In this document: piece after piece, positions 1-12,254 of the stretch
Position numbering within the stretch: position 1 is the stretch's first letter
Layout: every line of letters begins with the position of its first letter
Assembly (NCBI GenBank): GCA_013368325.1
Contig: JAACJK010000069.1
Location: forward strand, 62,001-126,000
Direction of reading: 5' to 3'
DNA from: Ephemerocybe angulata
Lineage: Eukaryota > Basidiomycota > Agaricomycetes > Agaricales > Psathyrellaceae
DNA: 64,000 bases
The notes under the pieces: generated by a model
What the model was told of the DNA's origin: nothing
Seen by the model: the letters and a program-made list of their open reading frames with translations, nothing else
The model's database searches: none
Translations under genes and position numbers: made by a program

Positions 1-35
1 CGGTAGCTATATCATTGTTCGAATCATGCAGTGGG

Positions 36-3000
36 TCAGAACATTATTCCACCATGACATCCATGACTGGAACTCTCACCTGCGGGCGCTTGCTCTTGCA
101 CCAGAGGAGCCTGACCAAGGGCAGTGGGTATAGTGCTGGCCGGGGTTTCCTTCTTCTTGCCACGCCCGGCCTTACCGCTAGTCGTAGCCTTATCCGCCTT
201 ATCCGCCTTATCCTTTTTCGTAGCCTTATCCGCCTTATCCTTTTTCGAACTCTCACGGGCTTCCCTTCGCTTTCGTGCCTCATACTCGCGCTGAAGCTCC
301 TGCGTTGGGAAAACCTTGCAAGTCTTTTCTTCGAAGAGTCGACAGTCCTCACCCAGGGTCATAGTCCAAAGGTCGAGAACAGTAACAGTCAAATCTGTGT
401 GGATGCGCATCTTCGCCAAAGAGTGCCAGTGGGCCAGTGTGAAGAGGACGTCTTGAATGCGTGCCTCGTGGTCAACGGGAAAAAGACCCTCGAAAGCAGG
501 AAGAGCACACTGAGTAATCCAAATTAGCGTTGTACCACGGAGACAGCACGGATAGAGTAACTCTTACTTGCAAAATGTTCTCATAGTCGCGAGCAGCGAA
601 CTGCTTCATCCCTGAGACGTTATTGCTGAAGCGCCGTATAGTATCACTGCCGAAGGTCGCAATTGCACGAAATCTAGTCAGGTATGCCCATGACACAAGT
701 CAGCAGAGGGGGTCAAGCCTTCAACATGTAGAAAGCACGACTCACCGAGCGTTAAGCACAGGTATACGTGTCTTATCGACTACTTCTAACATACGAAGGA
801 GCTGTATGAAAAGATCCTTCCAAATTCCAATCTCGACTTCGTGTAAGATATCAACAGCCGGTAGGCTGTAGATATCCAGACCAAAACTTGACAATCGGTC
901 CGAGAAGGCATTCTATTGTTCAATTTTAAACTGGTGTCAGTGACTTGAAACGTAATGCAAGCATAGTGTTTGAGCTTACCTGGGTGGGTACCAGTGACGA
1001 GGGCTTCAAAAGCTCCTCAACATCCTTGTGGTTCACGGCGTTGTATCTCTTGTAGATATACTTGCGAGCCTGTAGAACCTTCCTCTTCCTTTCGCTGTCG
1101 TCTTTCCGTCGCTCACTCTCCCGCTTAAGTCGGTCGTCCTTGCTCCCCATCCCAGCAACCTCGTCTATGTGAATCAGACACCTAGTGCACGGGTGATCAC
1201 CCTTCTGTCTAATGTTGACGACCATAATCCTAGAGAGCGTTTCAGCTTTAAGTCTCCGGAATAAGAATGAAAAGGAATAAACTTTTCAGGATAATCAGCC
1301 GAATAGGTCATGATGCGAGGGTATACACGACGTCGAACATTATCAAAGCAGTCCACAACCAGACCGTGCTCATAGGCGTGTACAAACTCATCGTCAAGGA
1401 GGACACGCCACTGTGCTTGAAAGAGCTCTCGTTTGAGGTGGGTTTTCATTGTGTCTGGAACGCCTTTCTTCCCAGGCCGATGTTGGATGTACCAGTCAGT
1501 CAACTGATCGGGTAGCTGTAGTTTGATTAACTATTGTCCTACTGGAAGACATATGTTGCTTACAGTTTCGAAATATGCGACTTCTTCAAATAGCTGAAGT
1601 GAAGGTCGCCCACGTCGGTATTTAGAATCGTTCCCTAAAAGAAGGTAGAGTGGCCAAATGTTGGCAGACCCTCCAAACGTCGCCAGTGTTGTGGTGTCCG
1701 ACGCGAACATCATCCCAAGAACATATCTGGGCAACGAATCCTCAGATAGCTCTGGTGCTGATAACTATGAGGAACGAATGATCAGAACTGAGCCAGACTT
1801 TGAATTGAGATGAGGTTTGCACTTGGATATCACGATATGCTTGGAGGAAGGCGGGTGAATGGTGAAGGTCACCATACACACGAACGTCGAGACCATCTTC
1901 AGTCCGCCAGCGAAGGTCAGTTGGGAGGAAATGGAAATAGTCTCCATGACCGTTGGAGTTTTGAAGACGATCGAGGATGATCGGGATGAGTGGTCGGTAC
2001 CGGAAGTTAGGGATTACATAGGCATGTGTCCCAATAGCCTTGTTGAATGGGATATCAAGGGGTATAGATGTGACTTGCCAAGATGTTCCGTCGTCCAACC
2101 ACAGCTGACCTTCGTCCTCGGCCCTATCCTCGAATTCCGACGATGCCTAGTGTTCACCACGGGTTTTGGAAACCCGTGACCCGCAGGCCGGGTCGCGGGT
2201 GCGGGCCGGGTCCGGGTCATCATTCCCAGACCCGTCCGCTTCAAAACGAGCCCAAGAACGGCCCAATCGGGCAGAAACTGGGCGAGATATGAGCCTTTTA
2301 GTAAAAGGCTCATATCTTGCCCAAAAACTGGCCGATTTGGCCGTTTTTGGGCTCGTTTTGACGGTAAAACCCGCGCACCGCGGGTACGGGTCATGCCCGG
2401 GTCCGGGTCCGGGTCACTGCCACGGGAGCCGCGGGAAACCCGTGGTGATCACTAACGATGCCAGTGCCGAATTGATCTTATCCCATTTTGCAAGGCGGAC
2501 ATCTTGTGGACTGAAGTCTTCCCGGGTAATGATACCAATCAAGCGCTGAAAGCTTTTGCGACTCTTCTCTTCATCGCTCCAGAACCACTCTCCAAGAAGG
2601 AAGGAGCTGAGATTGGGGAATGGGTGAAACGGGTTACTGGATCCTAGCTTCGAAAGATCACCCTGAGATGCTGTGGTGGGCTTTGCACTGTCGTCAAGGT
2701 CCTCAATAGTGATAAAGTGATCTGGGTCTGGTGGTGCCTTTTCCAGAGTCCAATAGCGCTTGTACAATCCAAACACATTTACCGGGGTGCTTTTCCACTC
2801 GTTGTCGTCCAAAATGCCTCGGCGTGCTTCTGCCGGTGTGGGGGCTGTACTTGTAGTTAGACTTGCAGCCACAGGAAGACCAGCAAGCCACATACCAGGG
2901 GATATGCCATCTTGGGGACCGACTGGCTCACCACTCTGCATGGACGATAACGGGACCGAGTCGATGGGGACCGTGGAAGCAAGTTTGTCTTCGATGGGCT

Positions 3001-3641
3001 GCTTAGCTTTCATGTTGCGTAGGCGTTTACTTCTCCTATGACCAGGCTGTTCAGAGTTGTCGTCTGCATCTGCCGCTGTTTGTTGGTCGACCTATTTTCG
3101 GGATTAACAGGGCGTATTTACATCATATACAGCGGGGCTTACATTCATAGCTTCAGGCTCAGGTGGTGGTTGACCCTGCTTCTTGGATTAGCCCTGCAGC
3201 ATGATCCCATTCCGGAAGCCCCGTCACGATGCTTACAGTATACAACCCCGTCATTTGAGTCTATAGAAGTTATGCTAATCAGTAGAAGTAGCAGGAGACG
3301 CATTCCAAACTCACCTCTTCTCTGGCCTCAGAAAGAGGATCCATACTTTCGGAGACACCGCTACCACTTGCCATTGGCTCAGCCGCAGCAATTGCAACTG
3401 CAAAGTTGTCGATGTCCAGATCTTGGTCCCCATACCGAGATTTGACCTCTTTCCCCTTTCTACTAGTGGTACCTTTCAGCTTTCGAGCTTGATATCGGGC
3501 TTGCGCATCCACCAAATTTGACCCTAATCTGGCTTTGTACCTGGCACAGGTACGGATGTGGTTTGTGTAGGTATTTGGCTGATAGAGGACTTTGCCGCAA
3601 GCACACTTTTCTCTCCAAGGGGCGCCAGGAGGCTCCATCAC
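36..3641 (-). pseudogene. Plavaka-type (CACTA/CMC superfamily) DNA transposase, interrupted by a MITE
   Basis: This is a multi-exon transposase read right to left. The N-terminal exon (about 3641-3315) carries a finger-like motif CACGKVLYQPNTYTNHIRTC and a basic stretch. Later exons carry blocks I recognise from fungal Plavaka transposases: FHPFPNLSSFLLGEWFW near 2600, RYRPLIPIILDRLQN near 2000, TDWYIQHRPGKKGVPDTMK near 1490, RVYPRIMTYSADYPEK near 1300, CTRCLIHIDEV near 1190, FGSDTIRRFSNN near 640 and RIHTDLTVTVLDLWT near 405. Such proteins cut and paste the element that encodes them. Introns have normal consensus, for example a GTGAGT donor at 3314. The gene is broken by the foldback element at 2148-2454, which introduces a stop. 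The C-terminus ends in a Lys/Asp/Ala repeat (about 180-250) and lacks the conserved tail I expect, so it may be degenerate or continue beyond base 1. No element termini were found. Confidence 0.85.
2148..2454. mobile_element. hAT-type foldback MITE with 8-bp target-site duplication
   Basis: A 307-bp GC-rich element almost palindromic along its whole length, with its centre near 2300 (GAGCCTTTTA facing TAAAAGGCTC). The ends are TAGTGTTCACCACGGGTTT and its near-perfect inverse (consensus TAGTGWTCACCACGGGTTT). It is flanked by the direct repeat ACGATGCC at 2140-2147 and 2455-2462. An 8-bp duplication with TA/CAGTG-like ends is typical of the hAT superfamily. The element has no coding capacity, so it must have been moved by a transposase encoded elsewhere. 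Removing the element and one ACGATGCC copy rejoins the Plavaka reading frame, so the boundaries are well supported. Confidence 0.9.
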
Positions 3642-4022
3642 TGGAGTTAACCTGTATGCAGTGGGTTGAAGTAGAAATTAGGCTCCAAGTTTGTTTCGTT
3701 AATCGGGGTATGTGGCACTCACCTGCAGAGGAGACAGAGCGCAAATCAAAAGTGCGATGGAAGGCCCTTTCTAAGAACAAAATAGCTTTATCCTACCAGT
3801 ATTAGTGTATCCGAGCCGGCAATTGGTCGGAAGAAACGTTGCAACATATTCGGGAAATAGATAACAGAGGTATAGTAGTATACCGCATGATCATACTTGC
3901 AGTGCCCCAGCCCCATGATTGTTTGGAGCACTGAATGGGTTGAAGGCGTCACTAGTAAACGAAAGTGTACATTAACAAATGGTGCAATACAACATAAGGT
4001 ACTGGAATGGATGATGTCCCGT

Positions 4023-7000
4023 CTATAAAGCCTTCTTGCGCAGTGCTCGACTGAATTTGCACAAAGAGTGCTCCAAAGAAATGAGATCCAACCCCATCTC
4101 TGCAAAGACTTCTTCGCCCAACGAATCGTGCAGCAAATCCAGAAGTGACGCGAGCGCCTCAGCCACAACTTCAACCTTTTCCTCCCGCAACGATGGCCAT
4201 TGGTCCGTCATATACTGAAGGGCTTTCAATCCAGCAGTAGCACCCGAATTAAGCTCCACAATCGCTTCTGCCATCTCCTTCGTCATAGGCATTTCGCATA
4301 TGCCTGCATACACAAGATTGCCTGCAAGAGTAAGCCGGCCGAGGTCCCCAAGCTGAGGGAAGGGCTGATTCAAACCCAGCTGGCGGACTGGCCCGAAGTA
4401 CTCGAGAACCTGTCTGAACGATGGCTTCGATGTTGCGAAGGCATTCCAATTGAGGTTCTCAACCGTTTCCCAGTAAGTCGTATGGTACTTCAACGCACGG
4501 CCCGGTCGGTTGTCCGTATGCGGCCTTGTTACAGAAGAACGGTTGTGAGGCCGATGTGTGATTTTTCCTGATGTCCGACTGCTCTTCGACAAGCTTGTCG
4601 ACAAGGGCTTGAAGCTCGTCAGAGTTTTGGAATAACATGTGTTCGGCAGAGAATGCACTGCGGAACGTGATGGCTCTCCACACCACAGCACTGAAGATTC
4701 CGGACGGCGTTTCGATGACACCCTGACGATAAGGGCCAAGTTCGGAGCGACTACGAACACGGCTGGGTGCTTTCTCGCGGAGGGGAAGGTAGAAGTCTGG
4801 GTCATCCGAAAGGAGTCGATAGAACTTGGCATTGGAGGGTGGGCTTTGTGGATCACGGACGTATTGGTGCGACGTCGATAACATGTCGATGAATTGTTCC
4901 CAGCTTCCATTGGGTGTTGGTAGCTCGATATCTGTCGTATCTATATCACCACGATACAACTGAGCGTACACTCGATAGACTTGGCCTTCCGAGGATTTGG
5001 GGTTGCGTATTGGGTGCCTCTCGAAAGACTGGACGAATCCTTCCAAGCCCTTGGGGTAAGTGCAACGGTGTGGATTGGGCCCAAGGATGATGTCGTTGCA
5101 TTTAAGCTGGCTGATGAGTGCCCAGACATAATCCATGGTGACAACCTCCTCATCCAGCGCGCTAACAACAGTGTGGAGAAACCAAGCCTGCTTCTCTTGC
5201 TTGCCCCGTGCCCACCCCATCCACTCCATCACGATCGAAGATACAGCATCGGAGACAATGGTCTGGACCTCAGGCTCCGTGAGATTAACCCTCCTCGCCC
5301 ACTTGTTCTGGAAGCGGGCGATGTCGACAATAGAATTAGGAAACCCACATTGGGTGGCTGAGATCAGAACGTCCTCCTTAGTGCCCCGAACCTCCCCTTG
5401 AAGCATCACGACGAGCTTGGCTAGCCAGGTCTTGGCCTGTCGCAGGTGCCTCCTATCCCCCTCCTGCAGGTCTCGAGCGAGTTTAGGAAGTGTGAGCTGC
5501 ATCCACCGCCATGATTCCAAAGTCGCCACGACGATTGTTCGTCGCGATTCACGTGCGGTATGTTGTTGATGAAGTAGCCCTGCGTGGACCTGTGATGAGC
5601 ATTTGAGAATATTGGAGACCTTGCCGAGGTTTTCGAGGTCGAGGGGGTTTGACTTGATACTCTCACAAGCCTCCTCCAGCATGAACTCAGCTGCGGATTC
5701 ACTGGCAGTGGAGTCCTCGCGGGCCTGTGCCTCGACGGCCTCGCGCTCGGCGGCAAGCTCCATAACCTCCCTCTGGAGCTGCTGGATAGACGACTGCTGC
5801 AGGAACGGGTAGAGATTACCTGGATGTGGTTTGAGCAACTGAACGAAAGATAAGACAACTAAGGCCTACCAGATGGTTTCTCTGGATGGGCTCGAACATC
5901 TTTGCCTTTCTGTTTCCTTTTACTCGATGTCCCCGCCGGCTTCCTTGTCACCGTTGTGGACGTACTACCCTTCCTTGTTCGCTTTGAATTGCTACCTCTG
6001 GATGCGTCAACTTGAAGAATGGCTGGTCCTCCTGGCGCCTCCGGTGCACCTTCTTCGTCACTGCTGCCGCTATGTTCATCTTGAACAGCACTAGGCACAC
6101 GATGATCGCGCTGATCATGGTGTACTAAGTTCTTCCCAACTACCCTGAATGAGGGCCCCTCGCCATCACGCTCTTCCCTGCTCTCTTCTCCTGTCACTGC
6201 GTTTTGGACCTTCTCCATCCTCGCGCGCTTACTTGACCGGACAGCAACCGGTTCGATCTCATTCTCTGGGTGATTGCGTTTGGTTCCCCTCCCGATGGCC
6301 ATACCTGACGACTCGGCTTCGGCCTGCCCAGTGTCAATGTTGAGAGCTGGCGCCGTGTCCATTGCATCTGTGTGGCATGCAAGGTCGCGAAGTTAAAACA
6401 CCACTCTACATGGGCCCGGGGTGAAGAAGACTTACGCGTCGCGCTGTCTGCGCCTTGGACGGGCAGGGACTTGCAAAGGAGCATAAGGGTCATTTGCTCA
6501 ACGTGCTTCGCCCATATAACCGCAGCCTTTTTCCATTTCTCTTGGAATTCCGGTGCCCTGTCCTTTCCAACAGGTGGGGCGTACTTCCACACCTCCGCTT
6601 GCCCACGGCTTCCGTCTTCGTGGTCAAATGAAATCAATGGGAAGAACCCGTCGTTGTCGAAGTCCAACCGAATTTCCTCTGGAGCTTGATTGAGGAAGTA
6701 CCGATTAACATCGTACAATGTTCTCGCGACGAAGTTGACATATGATTGACGATCCATGATAGATAGAGCGTCACGAAACCATAGCGCCCGGGTTGCACCT
6801 GTCTGCATGTCCGTTGTATACCTAAACATTTAGATATACTATTCAGATACTCTGCCACGGTCATGAAAGGAAGGAAGACGCACGTTGGGTTCATCATCTC
6901 CGGTGTAAGATGAAGGCCCTCATGCCCTCCACCCGCCAATGCTGCCAGTCGATATCGACATTCCTGCCCTACCATTTCCGCCGGAGGATAACAAATACCG

Positions 7001-8129
7001 GCAAATCGATAAGCCCAAGGGACATCTTCTGCTGCATCGTCTGGGGCGAAGGGACCCGATCCACCGTGCTTGCGATTTCCTTGGAAGTTGAACCCAAGAC
7101 TGTTCTCCAGGATAACAAAGACTCCAAGGGCTAGAAGGTGGAAGTACCCAGGGTGCCAACCGGGCGGCAGGTCACAGTGCGTAACCATGTTCGAGTAATG
7201 GCCAGGACTGTCGTGGTTATCGAAGTGTGCACCTCCGACTGTTCCAAGCTGATGCATAACTAACAGAATAAGAATAAATCAGGACTCGAAGTAAGTTTCA
7301 GAAGTACTGCTGTTAAACTCACGAAGAGCTCCGTTCTTCGCAGCTGATATGTTGCACTGAATAGTGTGGTATGCATAATTTCCCGAGTGCCCAATGCGCG
7401 GTAGCCCAAAGATCTCCGAACGCTCCCGAATTTTGTCTCGCAGAGACTGTGGCATCGCTTCAAAGTTCGCCATAGCTACAGGCGTGATCGCCTGCATTCT
7501 CTCATCGTTGAGTTGACTTCTATAACAAATGCTGTCGTGAACTCACCTTGGAGAGATCCTGCGCACACTCCTTGAACGGCGTAGACACCCCATTCTTCAA
7601 GTTTGCCTGTGGAGCAATAGCAACCTTTGGGCGCTCCACACCGACGGCAATGTTGTAACTTCGGTTGGTCGGTTTCCCCACAGGAGATGCGCCATCCTCC
7701 ATGTACACCTTGGTCGGAGTCCTCGTATGCCTCTCCCCCAAAGCTTTCTTTATCGCATCGTCCAGTTTCTTCATCAGAACCGGGTCTATGGACTCCCTTG
7801 ATACGATACAATTGGCCATTCAGTCATGTGGTTCTCCATAATCGATTTGAGACCTTAATATCTACCTTCCCACAACCCATGCAACCACAAGATCCTTCTC
7901 TGGACTCGTCGACGATAAGTCTCTCCCCAGCAAGAAATCCCCTTTGTTCATCTGTAGCAGTCCTAGGAAAGAGAGTGGTTAGCAGTAAGTACAGCGTCAC
8001 TTCAAGTTGGTACAGCTCATAGTCAAAGCACGAACCTGCAGCTTCCAACTCTGGTAGCTGGCCCTGGGGTACCTCCATGGACCTCTCAAACATAGCTGCT
8101 TCGTTCATAGCTGCTGGGTGGGTGTTCAT
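4023..8129 (-). CDS. TET/JBP-like 2-oxoglutarate/Fe(II) dioxygenase fused to basic linker and unknown C-terminal region
   Basis: A large multi-exon gene read from about 8129 down to 4023. Exon blocks lie at about 8129-7860, 7800-7520, 7497-7300, 7257-6884, 6829-6430, 6370-5865, 5838-4500 and 4510-4023. The block at 7257-6884 has the dioxygenase signature: HFDNHDSPG (metal-binding HxD candidate), HPGYFHLLALGVFV, GNRKHGGSGP (second metal His) and YRFAGICYPP. This pattern matches TET/JBP-type enzymes of basidiomycetes, which oxidise 5-methylcytosine or thymine in DNA. It is followed by an acidic/basic linker with NLS-like runs (SSKRARM, SKRKQKGK) and then a largely helical, Gln/Glu-rich region of about 600 residues that I do not recognise. 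Near 4500 the two last frames meet without a clear intron, so a frameshift or a missed small intron is possible. The gene could instead be two adjacent genes. Family call moderate; single-gene model inferred. Confidence 0.55.
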
Positions 8130-9323
8130 CTTGATGATGAACGTTCATCCGCCATTCTGGGCTAAATCGAATGGGTGATTGAAGGCCTCATAGATGGCTG
8201 GAAGGCGTCGATCTCGGTTTGGTAGGGAAACGATCTCCTCCCTGTAAGGCCTGGGGCTGGTGAAGACTGGCATGATGATGCTGTGAGGAGGATTGTAGTG
8301 GTTGAAGGTAAGAAAAGGACAGAGGGTTTAACTCTTATCAGAATACGAGACTGACCATAATTGGTTTATCTCAGACCTGTGGCTCCAGGCAAGCATTCCA
8401 ACCTGGTAGGACCTCTGAGACAATGACGACTCAGATGCTGATGTAATGGAGTGTTTCTTATCCAAAACACAAACGTCGGAGGCCGCCAAAATGGGCGGCA
8501 GTATTGACTAAATTTGGCAGTCGGCGGCGGAGCCGTGTATAATACAGTCCAGGTATGGGTGGTTGAGGTTCAAAGGCGGCCTCGAGTTATAAGGCTAGAA
8601 GATGTGTAAGGATCCAAGAATTTGTTGAAGAGGGACGATGATTACTGACTCTAAATGAACTTCTCAGTCTTGGTGAATGCAGCCGCTGCTGCCAACTTCT
8701 TGAGCATGATGAACGATACCCCATTGGAGGGTGCAGCGGTTGCAATACTGTTTGAAAGAGAGGCGATGAACGCCTCCCATTCTCCCAGTATAGCCCCTTG
8801 CCAGATAGCTGACCTTGCATTGACAGCATAGTGGTGGTGCAGATTGAAGGTTTGAACAACGGGCGCTTAGTAACTTCACGGCTGCTACCGTGATGTTGAA
8901 TCTCCGACTGACCGTGAGACAGATGCAGGTCTGAGTTTGAATGTCTCCCAAATTTGGACTCGCGGATGCCCCAACTACTGGCACCAGCCGTATCCACGGG
9001 TGCTCAGCCTCATTCCTCGGAGCAGGCGTGCGCATTCAACTTGAAGTTGGCTCCAAGCCTTGGCAGCCTGAGGCTGTTCGAAATCTGGAGCTCCGAAAAC
9101 CGTAAGTCATTCCCATATTATTACCTGCTAATTTGAGCTTGAAATTCAACTCCAGTTCTGAACCTTGCCTGTGCCAGAAAGTTCGATAACATTCATCGTT
9201 GCAAGTCAATGGGTAGCGTCCATCGCTTCTCATTGCTACTTGTCGGTGAACTTGAACTTCAACCAATTTCAGCCGGCTTGTGACAGGGGCATTCAGGTTC
9301 ATCGTCTCTCAAGGCTGTTAATC
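8130..9323. other. Divergent intergenic region
   Basis: About 1.2 kb separates the start of the dioxygenase gene (-) from the start of the next gene (+), so it should hold both promoters. A minus-strand frame at 8664-9035 contains CCQCKVSYLARGYTGRMGG and YCNRC, which could be a small Cys-rich exon. No start, splice context or family could be confirmed, so it is not called as a gene. Confidence 0.35.
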
Positions 9324-12254
9324 ATGGCGGATCCCTTCTACCCCAATCTCGCTCCTCTGAGTATGGCAGGCTCGGCTTCGGTTCCAGGTGCAACCCATCA
9401 GGGGTGCCACGAAGAGCACTTACTATACGACACAATCCCCAGATCGGGTGGCTTCCTCTATCGACTTGAGGGAAAGACCTACTTCTCGCCCAACTGCCAG
9501 AGGCCGAACCTTACACTACCGCCCGATTTGCAATCGCCCAATGATGGTGCGATTCAAGGGAGGGACTTCGATATTGAACATTTCCGCAAGCCACGATGGT
9601 GGACCCCCGCACACGGATACCTCGCATTCCTCCCCCTCCGCCCTAATCTCTCTTCGCCGCCCCTGCACCCTCTTCTTCGTGTACCAAAGGTCTTGTATGA
9701 CGCAACGAAGTCTCAGTTCTACCCCGACCCTCTTGTATGGAAATCATGGAAGGAGCTTCAGTCCAAGCTCATCCATGCTATTCACCTGCTTGTCTACCGG
9801 TCTGCGGCACCGATCGTACGTCCAGCATATCCGTGCGCTCGAGTCGATCGCAAGATATACAAAGGCCCTGGAAGCAAGAATGCTCTGAAGGAAGACATAT
9901 ATGCCGCATTATCCTGGTTCTCGGTGTGGTTTGGATGTACCGCCTACGCCATCGCCTTCAGCGAAGCAATGGATCGAGCGGCACTGAAAGGAGGGTACCG
10001 AGTGTTTCCGGGATGGATGGAGATCCTCGCTAGCGACCTACGCTCAAAGCTTGAAGGGAGAGAAACATCAGCATCCAAACCAGAGGAAGACTTGGATGGG
10101 CGCTTCATTTGCAACTTTCCGAGCTCTTGTCTGGGGTGCTTCGACGCCACTATAAATAGGGTCGGCGCTTTCGTTGTCATTCCAGATGACGATAAGCCTG
10201 CTCAGCATGACATGGTTTCGATTGACTGGCTCATCGCTTTCAACGTTCCTGTGTGGTACCCATGGGGACCTCGAGAAAACGCCATCGCAGAGAAGAACCC
10301 TTTCTGGAAATGCTATGCACCCCCTCCCGACGCCGTCTACGCATATTCTTCGCCCACTTCGGATTCTGCGTCATCTGGGACGGCCGCACAACCTTTGATG
10401 CCCCCTCCCGCGCTGAATGAGGCCTTCATACCCTACCAGCGTCGCAAAGAACCTGATGCAAAGGAGAGGGCATGGGAGCCTTGGTTTAAGGCAAGGGAAG
10501 AACGTAATGCGCTCATAATACCCAAACAGTCTCAGGCTGCTCGTAGTCGAAGGTTGAACTGGCTGCGGAACCCACCCACCAACCCAAAGAAGACTAAATT
10601 CTTCGTCTGGGACAAAGATGAGGCGGAATCTTTCGAAGGAGGAAGGCAGAGGAGGATGATCTTGAAGATCTCTTCGAACCTGATGGGATCTTCAGCAGAG
10701 CCCAAGCACGCTATGACCCAGTGTCGAACGAGTGGGATCTTTGTGAATTCTTTGGTCCTCCAGATAGCGCCCGACTTTTACGATTAGCAGAGCAAGACTC
10801 CGAATATCGAGGCACGACTGTCGAGCACGAACTGGAACTTTGGAAGATACATTATGGTCTCATTCCTATCCCTAACTCCGTCGCCCCAGGTCACCAGCAA
10901 CTCGTTGCAGACTTAGAAGCCAATATCTCTGTCGCCCATGTGGTGACTGAAGATAATCTGACGAGGGTTGACGAGCCGGTGGCAGCCCCGGTCACAGTCG
11001 ATGATGACTCGGATCTTCGGATCCCCGTGCTGTCCGAGGACGAGCCACCTCCCGAGCAGGTTCAGTTCATAGCTCATCGCTTCTTCGGCTATCTCAAACC
11101 GCTCTCAACTATGACTGCCCCTTCTTCGCCTCTTAGTGCAGCCTTTGTCCCCAAAGCGCTAGGAATAGGAAAGCTTCATTCCACCTCGGATGCACACTGG
11201 TCCACGACCTGCGGTCAGCATCTACTCTCCTTTTTCCACAGTCTCAGCAAAGGGGCAATCGTCGGTGACCTCTGTGACTTAGGAAAGTACAGCAGAGCCC
11301 CTGTTGTCTCCCTCCCCAGGTTCAGAATCCTCCGAAGCTCTGTCGCCGAATCCCTCGTTCAAGAGGTCGATTGGGATAATGTTAAAGGTCGTTGTATCCG
11401 CTCAGTGGAAAAACAAGTCTCTACGTACTGGTTTGCTAGCGACCACGGTCAAGGGTGGAGGCTGGGATGCTTATCGGCCGCCGTGGCCCTGACCATCTGT
11501 CGATGGGACGATGATATGGATCCCACTGCTATTGTATTCTCCTTCCTTGGCTTGGGCATACGCTTCCATACTTGGCGGGAGGTGTCAAAAATTCCATCCA
11601 TCACCCAATCCACTTTCCCTAACCTGGTCAAGCTTGTAACCTATCGGCACGCCCATGAAACGTTCGACACTGAAGACTATACCATTTATGTCCGTCAGGT
11701 TTGCTCGATCCTGAAAACAAGGCCTGGCATTGCAAGGGCTGCTCTTATGAGAGGCGGGATTGTTTGGAGACTGACAATGGAATACGTCAGCCCTGATGAT
11801 GTTCTTTGTGGACCCAGTCAGTCTGCTATGGAAGGTGAAGGTATTGTGCGGAGGAATGGGACCGGTGGCTTTCTCGTTGACGACGCCCTGCAAGTGCAAG
11901 AAGTTGAAGCAATTTGCGGTCATATCGACTTCTGGAGTAAGTCATATTATCTAGTAACAGGATCATAGTAAAACGTCTTGAATTGAGACTGATACATCTG
12001 TTCCTTTAGGCAGTCAAGAACTACAATTTACCCGTATGTCTTGGTGGCCCCCAGATGATCTTTGGGATCAACGTTACGGCTTCACAGGCTGGTCACCAGA
12101 TGCAGAGGACTTTTATCACAATCGGCTGGCGGAAATTAAGCGCACATGGAAACCACTTCCGCGTAGTGAGTGGAGAAAGCGCCTTAGGCAATCTTCGGCC
12201 CTCAAGACCACCTTTTCTACGATGGAGAAACTAGCACAGGACTTTTTCAGATAA
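9324..12254 (+). CDS. Conserved Agaricomycete protein of unknown function (C-terminal WWPP / GWSPDAEDFY block), apparent frameshift
   Basis: The start is taken at ATG 9324 (MADPFYPNLAPL). The first long frame runs to about 10630; a second, in another phase, runs from about 10640 to 11936. A 73-bp intron with GTAAGT donor (11937-12009) leads to the last exon, 12010-12254. The C-terminus has MSWWPPDDLWD and GWSPDAEDFYHNRLAEI, a block I have seen at the ends of many unnamed Agaricomycete proteins. No catalytic motif is visible. The protein would be about 950 residues. The phase change falls in purine-rich GAAGGAGGAAGGCAGAGGAGG. Downstream of it the new frame is clearly coding (EEDDLEDLFEPDGIF), so a one-base indel is the simplest reading. 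A 46-bp GT-AG alternative (10603-10648) has a poor donor. It is divergent from the dioxygenase gene. Confidence 0.6.
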
